From contig CM069594.1 of NCBI GenBank assembly GCA_035771175.1, forward strand, positions 10,974,620-11,038,619: 64,000 bases of DNA, written 5' to 3'. Below, one piece after another: positions 1 to 14,300 of this stretch; position 1 is the first letter of the stretch, and every line of letters starts with the position of its first letter. The notes beneath the pieces were generated by a model. It did no database searches. It saw only the letters and a program-made list of their open reading frames with translations, and was not told where the DNA came from. A program made the position numbers and the translations under genes. The DNA comes from Paratinospora sagittata. Its lineage: Eukaryota; Streptophyta; Magnoliopsida; Ranunculales; Menispermaceae.

Positions 1-1990
1 GGCAAATTACTGGATAACCTTATTTTTAAAAAATTAATATTTTGGCACTCAAGAACCATTCCATTGACTCAAAACATATTGATATAAGATTGAAAACTTT
101 TAAATAATTCAAAACTCATTGAAATTATGATTAAAACCTTTTGGAAAACATTTTTTCAAAATGATATACTATATCGAATTGATTTTGAAGACTTTGCAAT
201 TTTCAGAGTTTTAGTGCTGAGATTGATCGAGAAGTTACCCTACATACCAAAGATAAAACTAATGCATTATACAGGAGATATGTCTTCGTTCTTCGAACTT
301 GATCTTTGTACACTTCGAAAGCTATTGTTTGATATGTTCTTCATGCAATACAAGTGATGTGTTCTTTTTTGATGTGTTATCTTACCGAGACCACTTCATA
401 TACTTATAGTTTGAAACAATGGATAGCCTCTGCAAATCTAAGCACAAAAGGGATAAAATGAAGAACTTGTTGAACAATGACGTTATCATCAAAACAGATT
501 GCAATTGTGATTCAATTCGAAGCTTGTTTTGAAAAATGCAAGAATCATTACTTTCTTCTTTTGAAAACTCTTTGGAAAGCGTGTCTGTTGTATTTTTGGA
601 ATCAGAGAATGTGTGTTTTATAAAATTAGAAGTTGCGGGTTACAAAGCAAGAGAGTACAAAATGATTTGAATTCAGAACATTGTTTAATTTAAGGTGTTT
701 TGGGGGTGCGAGACAATGGAAATCATTTAGGTGTTAGTATATAATATTTCAATTAAGATAACCGGGAAAAACTGTGTATGAAATAGAAAAATCGAGCGAG
801 CAGAAGTGCCCACATTTTTCTCGTTATTAATATCCGATTTTTGTCTCAGACGTGGATAGCGTGCTATATGGATTTGTATCATGTTCTCATGCGATAGATA
901 GCAGGCTATAGCAGGTCGATATACACAAACCCGAGAGCTCGGGTTTTTCAAACTTTCTGATAGCGTGTTATCAAGGCCTATAGCCCGTTATTGCCCATTT
1001 TACTAAAAATGGAAAGAGCACGGCAATAGCTTTATAGCGAGTTATCAAAGGGGATAGCGCGTTGTAGACAATTTTCCAGAAAAACAAATGTTTTATTATA
1101 GAACCCTATCAACGTGCTATCAACACTGATAGTGGGTTAGTGCCTTCTTGAAAATTTTCGCAAATTGCTGGATAGCCTTATTTTTGAAAAATTAATATTT
1201 TGACACTCAAGAACCATTCCATTGACTCAAAACATATTGATATAAGATTGAAAACTTTTAAATACTTCAAAACTCATTGAAATTATGATTAAAACCTTTC
1301 GGAAAACATTTTTTCAAAATGATATACTATATCGAAGTGATTTTGAAGACTTTGCAATGTTCAGAGTTTTAGTGCTGAGATTAATCGAGAAGTTACGCTA
1401 CATACCAAAGATAAAACTAATGCATTAGATATGAGATATGTCTTCGTTCTTCGAACTTGATCATTGTAGACTTCGAAAGTTATTGTTTGATGTGTTGTTC
1501 AAGCAAAACAAGTGATGTGTTCTTTTTTGAAGTGTTATCTTACCGAGACCACTTCATATACTTATAGTTTAAAACAATGGATAGCCTCTGGATATCTAAG
1601 CACAAAAGGGATAGAATGAAATACTTGTTGAACAATGACGTTATCATCAAGACAGATTGCAATTGTGATTCAATTCGAAGCTTGTTTTGGAAAATCCAAG
1701 AATCATTACTTTCTTCTATTGAAAAACTCTTTGGAAAGCTCAATCTAACTTGTGAAAATCGTGTCTGTTGTATTTTTGAAATCAGAGAATGAGTGTTTTA
1801 TAAAATTAGAAGTTGCAGGTTAAAGAGCAAGAGAGTACAAAATGATTTGAATTCAGAACATTGTTTAATCTAAAGTTGTTTTGGGCTTGCGAGACAATGG
1901 AAATCATTTAGGTGTTAGTATACAATATTTCAATTAAGATAACCTAGAAAAACTGTGTAAGAAATAGAAAAATCGAGCGAGCAGAAGTGC
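1..1990. repeat. Copy 1 of a recent satellite segmental duplication
   Basis: This stretch reads the same as 4698-6687, offset 4697 bp (four monomers), at every place I compared. The first clear difference is C at 1991 versus T at 6688. It covers one short (1158-bp) monomer and part of the following long one. Such identity, against several percent divergence between neighbouring monomers, points to very recent unequal exchange or to an assembly duplication. Confidence 0.8.
927..946. repeat. Hairpin-forming inverted repeat in the satellite monomer
   Basis: AAACCCGAG, a two-base loop AG, then CTCGGGTTT: a perfect 9-bp stem. The same perfect form is at 5624-5643. Most other monomers carry CTCGAG instead of CTCGGG, which breaks one base pair. 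It lies at the start of the ATAGCG-rich part of the monomer. No function is assigned. Confidence 0.6.
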
Positions 1991-4697
1991 CCACATTTTT
2001 CTCGTTATTAATATCCGATTTTTGTCTCAGACGTGGATAGCGTGCTATATGGATTTGTATCATGTTCTCATGCGATAGATAACGGGCTATAGCAGGTCGA
2101 TATACACAAACCCGAGAGCTCGAGTTTTTCAGACTTTCCGATAGCGTGTTATCAAGGCCTATAGCCCATTATTGTCCATTTTACTAAAAATGGAAAGATC
2201 ACGGCAACAACTTTATAGCGAGTTATCAAAGGGGATAGGGCGTTGTAGACAATTTTCCAGAAAAACAAATGTTTTATTATAGAACCCTATCAGCGTGCTA
2301 TCAACACTGATAGTGGGTTAGTGCCTTCTTGAAAATTTTCGCAAATTGCTGGATAGCCTTATTTTTGAAAAATTAATATTTTGACACTCAAGAACCATTC
2401 CATTGACTCAAAACATATTGATATAAGATTGAAAACTTTTAAATACTTCAAAACACATTGAAATTATGATTAAAACCTTTCGGAAAACATTTTTTCAAAA
2501 TGATATACTATATCGAAGTTATTTTGAAGACTTTGCAATTTTCAGAGTTTTAGTGCTGAGATTAATCGAGAAGTTACCCTACATACCAAAGATAAAACTA
2601 ATGAATTAGATATGAGATATGTCTTCGTGCTTCGAACTTGATCTTTGTAGACTACGAAAGCTATTGTTTGATACGTTCTTCAAGCAACACAAGTGATGTT
2701 TTCTTTTTTGATGTGTTATCTTACCGAGACCACTTCATATACTTATAGTTTAAAACAATGGACAGCCGCTGGAAATCTAAGCACAAAAGGGATAAAATGA
2801 AGTACTTGTTGAACAATGACGTTATCATCAAGACAGATTGCAATTTTGATTCAATTCGAAGCTTGTTTTGGAAAATCCAAGAATCATTACTTTCTTCTTT
2901 TGAAAAACTCTTTGGAAAGCTCAATCTAACTTGTGAAAATCGTGTCTGTTGTATTTTTGAAATCAGAGAATGAGTGTTTTATAAAATTAGAAGTTGCGGG
3001 TTAAAGAGCAAGAGAGTACAAAATTATTTGAATTCAGAACATTGTTTAATCGAAAGTTGTTTTGGGCGTGCGAGACAATGGAAATCATTTAGGTGTTAGT
3101 TGATAATATTTCAATTAAGATAACCTAGAAAAACTGTGTAAGAAATAGAAAAATCGAGCGAGCAGAAGTGCTCACATTTTTCTCGTTATTAATATCAGAT
3201 TTTTGTCTCAGACGTGGATAGCGTGCTATATGGATGTGTATCATGTTCTCATGCGATAGATAACAGGATATAGCAGGTCGATATACACAAACCCGAGAGC
3301 TCGAGTTTTTCAGACTTTCCGATAGCGTGTTATCAAGGCCTATAGCACGTTATTGCCCATTTTACTAAAAATGGAAAGATCACGGCAACAGCTTTATAGC
3401 GAGTTATCAAATGGGATAGCGCGTTGTAGACAATTTTTCAGAAAAACAAATGTTTTGTTATAGAACCCTATCAGCGTGCTATCAACACTGATAGTGGCTT
3501 AGTGCCTTCTTGAAAATTTTCGCAAATTACTGGATAGCCTTATTTTTGAAAAATTAATATTTTGACACTCAAGAACCATTCCATTGACTAAAAACATATT
3601 GATATAAGATTGAAACTTTTAAATAATTCAAAACTCATTGAAATTATGATTAAAACCTTTCGGAAAACATTTTTTCAAAATGATATACTATATCGAAGCG
3701 ATTTTGAAAACTTTGTAATTTTCAGAGTTTTAGTGCTGAGATTGAATCAGAAGTTACCCTACATACCAAAGATAAAACTAATGCATTAGACATGAAATAT
3801 GTCTTCGTTCTTCGAACTTGATCATTGTAGACTTCGAATGTTATTGTTTGATATGTTCTTTAAGCAACACAAGTGATGTGTTCTTTTTTGATGTGTTATC
3901 TTACCGAGACCACTTCATATACTTATAGTTTAAAACAATGGATAGCCTCTGGATATCTAAGCACAAAAGGGATAAAATGAAATACTTGTTGAAAATGACG
4001 TTATCATCAAGACAGATTGCAATTGTGATTCAATTCGAAGCTTGTTTTGGAAAATCCAAGAATCATTACTTTCTTCTATTGAAAAACTCTTTGGAAAGCT
4101 CAATCTAACTTGTGAAAATCGTGTCTGTTGTATTTTTGAAATCAGAGAATGAGTGTTTTATAAAATTAGAAGTTGCGGGTTAAAGAGCAAGAGAGTACAA
4201 AATGATTTGAATTCAGAACATTGTTTAATCTAAAGTTGTTTTGGGCTTGCGAGACAATGGAAATCATTTAGGTGTTAGTATACAATATTTCAATTAAGAT
4301 AACCTAGAAAAACTGTGTAAGAAATAGAAAAATCGAGCGAGCAGAAGTGCTCACATTTTTCTCGTTATTAATATCAGATTTTTGTCTCAGACGGGGATAG
4401 CGTGCTATATGGTTGTGTATCATGTTCTCAAGCGATCGATAGCAGGCTATAGCAGGTCGATATACATAAACCCGAGAGCTCGAGTTTTTCAGACTTTCCG
4501 ATAGCGTGTTATCAAGGCCTATGGCACGTTATTGCCCATTTTACTAAAAATGGAAAGATCACGGCAACAACTTTATAGCGAGTTATCAAAGGGGATAGCG
4601 CTGTAGACAATTTTCCAAAAAAACAAAGGTTTTATTATAAAACCCAATCAGCGTGCTATCAACACTGATAGTGGGTTAGTGCCTTCTTTAAAATTTT

Positions 4698-6687
4698 GGC
4701 AAATTACTGGATAACCTTATTTTTAAAAAATTAATATTTTGGCACTCAAGAACCATTCCATTGACTCAAAACATATTGATATAAGATTGAAAACTTTTAA
4801 ATAATTCAAAACTCATTGAAATTATGATTAAAACCTTTTGGAAAACATTTTTTCAAAATGATATACTATATCGAATTGATTTTGAAGACTTTGCAATTTT
4901 CAGAGTTTTAGTGCTGAGATTGATCGAGAAGTTACCCTACATACCAAAGATAAAACTAATGCATTATACAGGAGATATGTCTTCGTTCTTCGAACTTGAT
5001 CTTTGTACACTTCGAAAGCTATTGTTTGATATGTTCTTCATGCAATACAAGTGATGTGTTCTTTTTTGATGTGTTATCTTACCGAGACCACTTCATATAC
5101 TTATAGTTTGAAACAATGGATAGCCTCTGCAAATCTAAGCACAAAAGGGATAAAATGAAGAACTTGTTGAACAATGACGTTATCATCAAAACAGATTGCA
5201 ATTGTGATTCAATTCGAAGCTTGTTTTGAAAAATGCAAGAATCATTACTTTCTTCTTTTGAAAACTCTTTGGAAAGCGTGTCTGTTGTATTTTTGGAATC
5301 AGAGAATGTGTGTTTTATAAAATTAGAAGTTGCGGGTTACAAAGCAAGAGAGTACAAAATGATTTGAATTCAGAACATTGTTTAATTTAAGGTGTTTTGG
5401 GGGTGCGAGACAATGGAAATCATTTAGGTGTTAGTATATAATATTTCAATTAAGATAACCGGGAAAAACTGTGTATGAAATAGAAAAATCGAGCGAGCAG
5501 AAGTGCCCACATTTTTCTCGTTATTAATATCCGATTTTTGTCTCAGACGTGGATAGCGTGCTATATGGATTTGTATCATGTTCTCATGCGATAGATAGCA
5601 GGCTATAGCAGGTCGATATACACAAACCCGAGAGCTCGGGTTTTTCAAACTTTCTGATAGCGTGTTATCAAGGCCTATAGCCCGTTATTGCCCATTTTAC
5701 TAAAAATGGAAAGAGCACGGCAATAGCTTTATAGCGAGTTATCAAAGGGGATAGCGCGTTGTAGACAATTTTCCAGAAAAACAAATGTTTTATTATAGAA
5801 CCCTATCAACGTGCTATCAACACTGATAGTGGGTTAGTGCCTTCTTGAAAATTTTCGCAAATTGCTGGATAGCCTTATTTTTGAAAAATTAATATTTTGA
5901 CACTCAAGAACCATTCCATTGACTCAAAACATATTGATATAAGATTGAAAACTTTTAAATACTTCAAAACTCATTGAAATTATGATTAAAACCTTTCGGA
6001 AAACATTTTTTCAAAATGATATACTATATCGAAGTGATTTTGAAGACTTTGCAATGTTCAGAGTTTTAGTGCTGAGATTAATCGAGAAGTTACGCTACAT
6101 ACCAAAGATAAAACTAATGCATTAGATATGAGATATGTCTTCGTTCTTCGAACTTGATCATTGTAGACTTCGAAAGTTATTGTTTGATGTGTTGTTCAAG
6201 CAAAACAAGTGATGTGTTCTTTTTTGAAGTGTTATCTTACCGAGACCACTTCATATACTTATAGTTTAAAACAATGGATAGCCTCTGGATATCTAAGCAC
6301 AAAAGGGATAGAATGAAATACTTGTTGAACAATGACGTTATCATCAAGACAGATTGCAATTGTGATTCAATTCGAAGCTTGTTTTGGAAAATCCAAGAAT
6401 CATTACTTTCTTCTATTGAAAAACTCTTTGGAAAGCTCAATCTAACTTGTGAAAATCGTGTCTGTTGTATTTTTGAAATCAGAGAATGAGTGTTTTATAA
6501 AATTAGAAGTTGCAGGTTAAAGAGCAAGAGAGTACAAAATGATTTGAATTCAGAACATTGTTTAATCTAAAGTTGTTTTGGGCTTGCGAGACAATGGAAA
6601 TCATTTAGGTGTTAGTATACAATATTTCAATTAAGATAACCTAGAAAAACTGTGTAAGAAATAGAAAAATCGAGCGAGCAGAAGTGC
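4698..6687. repeat. Copy 2 of the recent satellite duplication
   Basis: Matches 1-1990 at offset 4697. Its right edge passes into sequence that instead matches the segment from about 4321 at offset 2337 (4321-4697 versus 6658-7034 differ at only two or three bases). The junction therefore marks a switch between two repeat registers of two and four monomers. Confidence 0.8.
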
Positions 6688-7154
6688 TCACATTTTTCTC
6701 GTTATTAATATCAGATTTTTGTCTCAGACGTGGATAGCGTGCTATATGGTTGTGTATCATGTTCTCAAGCGATAGATAGCAGGCTATAGCAGGTCGATAT
6801 ACATAAACCCGAGAGCTCGAGTTTTTCAGACTTTCCGATAGCGTGTTATCAAGGCCTATGGCACGTTATTGCCCATTTTACTAAAAATGGAAAGATCACG
6901 GCAACAACTTTATAGCGAGTTATCAAAGGGGATAGCGCTGTAGACAATTTTCCAAAAAAACAAAGGTTTTATTATAAAACCCAATCAGCGTGCTATCAAC
7001 ACTGATAGTGGGTTAGTGCCTTCTTTAAAATTTTCGCAAATTACTGGATAACCTTATTTTTAAAAAATTAATATTTTGGCACTCAAGAACCATTGCATTG
7101 ACTCAAAACATATTGATATAAGATTGAAAACTTTTAAATAATTCAAAACTCATT

Positions 7155-8313
7155 GAAATTATGATTAAAACCTTTTGGAAAACATTTTTTCAAAATGATA
7201 TACTATATCGAATTGATTTTGAAGACTTTGCAATTTTCAGAGTTTTAGTGCTGAGATTGATCGAGAAGTTACCCTACATACCAAAGATAAAACTAATGCA
7301 TTATACAGGAGATATGTCTTCGTTCTTCGAACTTGATCTTTGTACACTTCGAAAGCTATTATTTGATATGTTCTTCATGCAATACAAGTGATGTGTTCTT
7401 TTTTGATGTGTTATCTTACCGAGACCACTTCATATACTTATAGTTTGAAACAATGGATAGCCTCTGCAAATCTAAGCACAAAAGGGATAAAATGAAGAAC
7501 TTGTTGAACAATGACGTTATCATCAAAACAGATTGCAATTGTGATTCAATTCGAAGCTTGTTTTGGAAAATGCAAGAATCATTACTTTCTTCTTTTGAAA
7601 AACTCTTTGGAAAGCGTGTCTGTTGTATTTTTGGAATCAGAGAATGAGTGTTTTATAAAATTAGAAGTTGCGGGTTACAAAGCAAGAGAGTACAAAATGA
7701 TTTGAAATCAGAACATTGTTTAATTTAAGGTGTTTTGGGGGTGCGAGACAATGGAAATCATTTAGGTGTTAGTATATAATATTTCAATTAAGATAACCGG
7801 GAAAAACTGTGTATGAAATAGAAAAATCGAGCGAGCAGAAGTGCCCACATTTTTCTCGTTATTAATATCCGATTTTTGTCTCAGACGTGCATAGCGTGCT
7901 ATATGGATTTGTATCATGTTCTCATGCGATAGATAGCAGGCTATAGCAGGTCGATATACACAAACCCGAGAGCTCGAGTTTTTCAAACTTTCTGATAGCG
8001 TGTTATCAAGGCCTATAGCCCGTTATTGCCCATTTTACTAAAAATGGAAAGAGCACGGCAACAGCTTTATAGCGAGTTATCAAAGGGGATAGCGCGTTGT
8101 AGACAATTTTCCAGAAAAACAAATGTTTTATTATAGAACCCTATCAACGTGCTATCAACACTGATAGTGGGTTAGTGCCTTCTTGAAAATTTTCGCAAAT
8201 TGCTGGATAGCCTTATTTTTGAAAAATTAATATTTTGACACTCAAGAACCATTCCATTGACTCAAAACATGTTGATATAAGATTGAAAACTTTTAAATAC
8301 TTCAAAACTCATT
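7155..8313. repeat. Short-form satellite monomer (21-bp deletion subtype)
   Basis: Example of the 1158-1159 bp subtype. It lacks the 21 bases that in long monomers lie between TTTGGAAAG and CGTGTCTG (compare the long form at about 8771-8792). The same subtype starts at 121, 4818 and 14217. Shared deletion boundaries show these monomers descend from one deleted ancestor and spread by amplification. The copies at 4818 and 7155 are 2337 bp apart, which defines a short-plus-long dimer as one higher-order unit. Confidence 0.8.
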
Positions 8314-11300
8314 GAAATTATGATTAAAACCTTTTGGAAAACATTTTTTCAAAATGATATACTATATCGAAGTGATTTTGAAGACTTTGCAATTTTCAGA
8401 GTTTTAGTGCTGAGATTAATCGAGAAGTTACGCTACATACCAAAGATAAAACTAATGCATTAGATATGAGATATGTCCTCGTTCTTCGAACTTGATCATT
8501 GTAGACTTTGAAAGTTATTGTTTGATATGTTGTTCAAGCAAAACAAGTGATGTGTTCTTTTTTGATATGTTATCTTACCGAGACCACTTCATATACTTAT
8601 AGTTTAAAACAATGGATAGCCTCTGGATATCTAAGCACAAAAGGGATAAAATGAAATACTTGTTGAACAATGACGTTATCATCAAGACAGATTGCAATTG
8701 TGATTCAATTCGAAGCTTGTTTTGGAAAATCCAAGAATCATTACTTTCTTCTTTTGAAAAACTCTTTGGAAAGCTCAATCTAACTTGTGAAAATCGTGTC
8801 GGTTGTATTTTTGAAATCAGAGAATGAGTGTTTTATAAAATTAGAAGTTGCGGGTTAAAGAGCAAGAGAGTACAAAATGATTTGAATTCAGAACATTGTT
8901 TAATCTAAAGTTGTTTTGGGCTTGCGAGACAATGGAAATCATTTAGGTGTTAGTATACAATATTTCAATTAAGATAACCTAGAAAAACTGTGTAAGAAAT
9001 AGAAAAATCGAGCGAGCAGAAGTGCTCACATTTTTCTCGTTATTAATATCAGATTTTTGTCTCAGACGCGGATAGCGTGCTATATGGTTGTGTATCATGT
9101 TCTCAAGCGATAGATAGCAGGCTATAGTAGGTCGATATACACAAACCCGAGAGCTCGAGTTTTTAAGACTTTCCGATAGCAGGTTATCAAGGCCTATAGC
9201 CCGATATTGCCCATTTTACTAAAAATGGAAAGATCACGGCAACAGCTCTATAGCGAGTTATCAAAAGGGAAAGCGCGTTGTAGGCAATTTTTCAGAAAAA
9301 CAAATGTTTTATTATAGAACCCTATCAGCCTGCTATCAACACTGATAGTGGGTTAGTGCCTTCTTGAAAATTTTCGCAAATTGCTGGATAGCCTTATTTT
9401 TGAAAAATTAATATTTTGACACTCAAGAACTATTCCATTGACTCAAAACATATTGATATAAGATTGAAAACTTTTAAATAATTCAAAACTCATTGAAATT
9501 ATGATTAAAACCATTCGGAAAATATTTTTTCAAAATGATATACTATATCGAAGTGATTTTGAAGACTTTGCAATTTTCAGAGTTTTAGTGCTGAGATTCA
9601 ATCAGAAGTTACCCTACATACCAAAGATAAAACTAATGCATTAGACAAGAAATATGTCTTTGTTCTTTGAACTTGATCATTGTAGACTTTGAAAGTTATT
9701 GTTTGATATGTTCTTCAAGCAACACAAGTGATGTGTTCTTTTTTGATGTGTTATCTTACCGAGACCACTTCATATACTTATAGTTTAAAACAATGGATAG
9801 CCTCTGGATATCTAAACACAAAAGGGATAAAATGAAATACTTGTTGAACAATGACGTTATCATCAAGACAGATTGCAATTGTGATTCAATTCGAAGCTTG
9901 TTTTGGAAAATCCAAGAATCATTACTTTCTTCTTTTGAAAAACTCTTTGGAAAGCTCAATCTAACTTGTGAAAATCATGTCAGTTGTATTTTTGAAATCA
10001 GAGAATGAGTGTTTTATAAAATTAGAAGTTGCAGGTTAAAGAGCAAGAGAGTACAAAATGATTTGCATTCAGAACATTGTTTTATCTAAAGTTGTTTTGG
10101 GCATGCGAGACAATGGAAATCATTTAGGTGTTAGTAGATAATATTTCAATTAAGATAACCTAGAAAAACTGTGTAAGAAATAGAAAAATCGAGCGAGCAG
10201 AAGTGCTCACATTTTTCTCGTTATTAATATCAGATTTTTGTCTCAGACGTGGAAAGCGTGCTATACGGTTGTGTATCATGTTCTCAAGCGATAAATAGCA
10301 GGCTATAGCAGGTCGATATACACAAACCCGAGAGCTCGAGTTTTTCAGACTTTCCGATAGCGTGTTATCAAGGCCTATGGCACGTTATTGCCCATTTTAC
10401 TAAAAATGGAAAGATCAAGGCAACAACTTTATAGCGAGTTATCAAAGGGGATAGCGCGTTGTCGACAATTTTCCAAAAAAACAAATGTTTTATTATAAAA
10501 CCCAATCAGCGTGGTATCAACACTGATAGTGGGTTAGTGCCTTCTTGAAAATTTTCGCAAATTACTGAATAACCTTATTTTCAAAAAATTAATATTTTGA
10601 CACTCAAGAACTTTTCCATTGACTCAAAACATATTGATATAAGATTGAAAACTTTTAAATAATTCAAAACTCATTGAAATTATGATTAAAACCTTTTGGA
10701 AAACATTTTTTCAAAATGATATACTATATCGAATTGATTTTGAAGACTTTGCAATTTTCAGAGTTTTAGTGCTGAGATTGATCGAGAAGTTACCCTACAT
10801 ACCAAAGATAAAACTAATGCATTATACAGGAGATATGTCTTCGTTCTTCGAACTTGATCTTTGTAGACTTCGAAAGCTATTGTTTGATATGTTCATCATG
10901 CAACACAAGTGATGTGTTATTTTTTGATGTGTTATCTTACCGAGACCACTTCATATACTTATAGTTTAAAACAATGGATAGCCTCTGCAAATCTAAGCAC
11001 AAAAGGGATAAAATGAAGAACTTGTTGAACAATGACGTTATCATCAAGACAGATTGCAATTGTGATTCAATTCGAAGCTTGTTTTGGAAACTCCAAGAAT
11101 CATTACTTTCTTCTTTTGAAAAACTCTTTGGAAAGCTTAATCTAACTTGTGAAAATCGTGTCCGTTGTATTTTTGGAATCAGAGAATGAGTATTTTATAA
11201 AGTTAGAAGTTGCGGGTTAAAAAGCAAGAGAGTACAAAATGATTTGAATTCAGAACATTCTTTAATTTAAGGTGTTTTGGCGGTGCGAGACAATGGAAAT

Positions 11301-14300
11301 CATTTAGGTGTTAGTATATAATATTTCAATTAAGATAACCGGGAAAAACTGTGTAAGAAATAGAAAATTCGAGCGAGCAGAAATGCCCACATTTTTCTCG
11401 TTATTAATATCAGATTTTTGTCTCAGACGTGGATAGCGTGCTATATGGATGTGTATCATGTTCTCATGCGATAGATAACAGGCTATAGCAGGTCGATATA
11501 CGCAAACCCGAGAGCTCGAGTTTTTTAGACTTTCCGATAGCGTGTTATCAAGGCCTATAGCACGTTATTGCCCATTTTACTAAAAATGGAAAGATCACGG
11601 CAACAGCTTTATAGCGAGTTATCAAATGGGATAGCGCGTTGTAGACAATTTTTCAGAGAAACAAATGTTTTGTTATAGAACCCTATCAGCGTGCTATCAA
11701 CACTGATAGTGGCTTAGTGCCTTCTTGAAAATTTTCGCAAATTACTGGATAGCCTTATTTTTGAAAAATTAATATTTTGACACTCAAGAACCATTCCATT
11801 GACTCAAAACAAATTGATATAAGATTGAAAACTTTTAAATAATTCAAAACTCATTGAAATTATGATTAAAACCTTTCGGAAAACATTTTTTCAAAATGAT
11901 ATGCTATATCGAAGTGATTTTGAAGACTTTGCAATTTTCAGAGTTTTAGTGCTGAGATTGAATCAGAAGTTACCCTACATACCAAAGATAAAACTAATGC
12001 ATTAGACATGAAATATGTCTTTGTTCTTTGAACTTGATCATTGTAGACTTTGAAAGTTATTGTTTGATATGTTCTTCAAGCAACACAAGTGATGTGTTCT
12101 TTTTTGATGTGTTATCTTACCGAGACCACTTCATATACTTATAGTTTAAAACAATGGATAGCCTCTGGATATCTAAACACAAAAGGGATAAAATGAAATA
12201 CTTGTTGAACAATGACGTTATCATCAAGACAGATTGCAATTGTGGTTCAATTCGAAGCTTGTTTTGGAAAATCCAAGAATCATTACTTTCTTCTTTTGAA
12301 AAACTCTTTGGAAAGCTCAATCTAACTTGTGAAAATCGTGTCTGTTGTATTTTTGAAATCAGAGAATGAGTGTTTTATAAAATTAGAAGTTGCAGGTTAA
12401 AGAGCAAGAGAGTACAAAATGATTTGCATTCAGAACATTGTTTTATCTAAAGTTGTTTTGGGCATGCGAGACAATGGAAATCATTTAGGTGTTAGTAGAT
12501 AATATTTCAATTAAGATAACCTAGAAAAACTGTGTAAGAAATAAAAAAATCGAGCGAGCAGAAGTGCTCACATTTTTCTCGTTATTAATATCAGATTTTT
12601 GTCTCAGACGCGGATAGCGTGCTATATGGTTGTGTATCATGTTCTCAAGCGATAGATAGCAGGCTATAGTAGGTCGATATACACAAACCCGAGAGCTCGA
12701 GTTTTTAAGACTTTCCGATAGCAGGTTATCAAGGCCTATGGCACGTTATTGCCCATTTTACTAAAAATGGAAAGATCACGGCAACAACTTTATAGCGAGT
12801 TATCAAAGGGGATAGCGCGCTGTAGACAATTTTCCAAAAAAACAAAGCTTTTATTATAAAACCCAATCAGCGTGCTATCAACACTGATAGTGGGTTAGTG
12901 CCTTCTTTAAAATTTTCGCAAATTACTGGATAACCTTATTTTTAAAAAATTAATATTTTGACACTCAAGAACCTTTCCATTGACTCAAAACATATTGATA
13001 TAAGATTGAAAACTTTTAAATAATTCAAAACTCATTGAAATTATGATTAAAACCTTTTGGAAAACATTTTTTCAAAATGATATACTATATCGAATTGATT
13101 TTGAAGACTTTGCAATTTTCAGAGTTTTAGTGCTGAGATTGATCGAGAAGTTACCCTACATACCAAAGATAAAACTAATGCATTATACAGGAGATATGTC
13201 TTCGTTCTTCGAACTTGATCTTTGTGGACTTCGAAAGCTATTGTTTGATATGTTCTTCATGCAATACAAGTGATGTGTTCTTTTTTGATGTGTTATCTTA
13301 CCGAGACCACTTCATATACTTATAGTTTAAAACAATGGATAGCCTCTGCAAATCTAAGCACAAAAGGGATAAAATGAAGAAATTGTTGAACAATGACGTT
13401 ATCATCAAGACAGATTGCAATTGTGATTCAATTCGAAGCTTGTTTTGGAAAATGCAAGAATCATTACTTTCTTCTATTGAAAAACTCTTTGGAAAGCTCA
13501 ATCTAACTTGTGAAAATCGTGTCTGTTGTATTTTTGAAATCAGAGAATGAGTGCTCTATAAAAATAGAAGTTGCAGGTTAAAGAGCAAGAGAGTACAAAA
13601 TGATTTGAATTCAGAACATTGTTTAATCTAAAGTTGTTTTGGGCTTGCGAGACAATGGAAATCAGTTAGGTGTTAGTATACAATATTTCAATTAAGATAA
13701 CCTAGAAAAACTGTGTAAGAAATAGAAAAATCGAGCGAGCAGAAGTGCTCACATTTTTCTCGTTATTAATATCAGATTTTTGTCTCAGACGTCGATAGCG
13801 TGCTATATGGTTGTCTATCATGTTCTCAAGCGATAGATAGCAGGCTATAGCAGGTCGATATACACAAACCCGAGAGCTCGAGTTTTTCAGACTTTCCGAT
13901 AGCAGGTTATCAATGCCTATGGCACGTTATTGCCCATTTTACTAAAAATGGAAAGATCACGGCAACAACTTTATAGCGAGTTATCAAAGGGGATAGCGCG
14001 CTGTAGACAATTTTCCAAAAAAACAAAGGTTTTATTATAAAACCCAATCAGCGTGCTATCAACACTGATAGTGGGTTAATGCCTTCTTTAAAATTTTCGC
14101 AAATTACTGGATAACCTTATTTTTAAAAAATTAATATTTTGACACTCAAGAACCTTTCCATTGACTCAAAACATATTGATATAAGATCGAAACTTTTAAA
14201 TAATTCAAAACTCATTGAAATTATGATTAAAACCTTTTGGAAAATATTTTTTCAAAATGATATACTATATCGAATTGATTTTGAAGACTTTGCAATTTTC

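Noticed and set aside
127..357. Recurring 76-codon frame (MIKTFWKTFF...) in satellite monomers, and similar 64-104 codon frames on both strands
   Set aside because: They recur only because the satellite repeats; many monomers have stops or shifts in the same place, and overlapping frames on both strands are equally open. No domain and no gene context.
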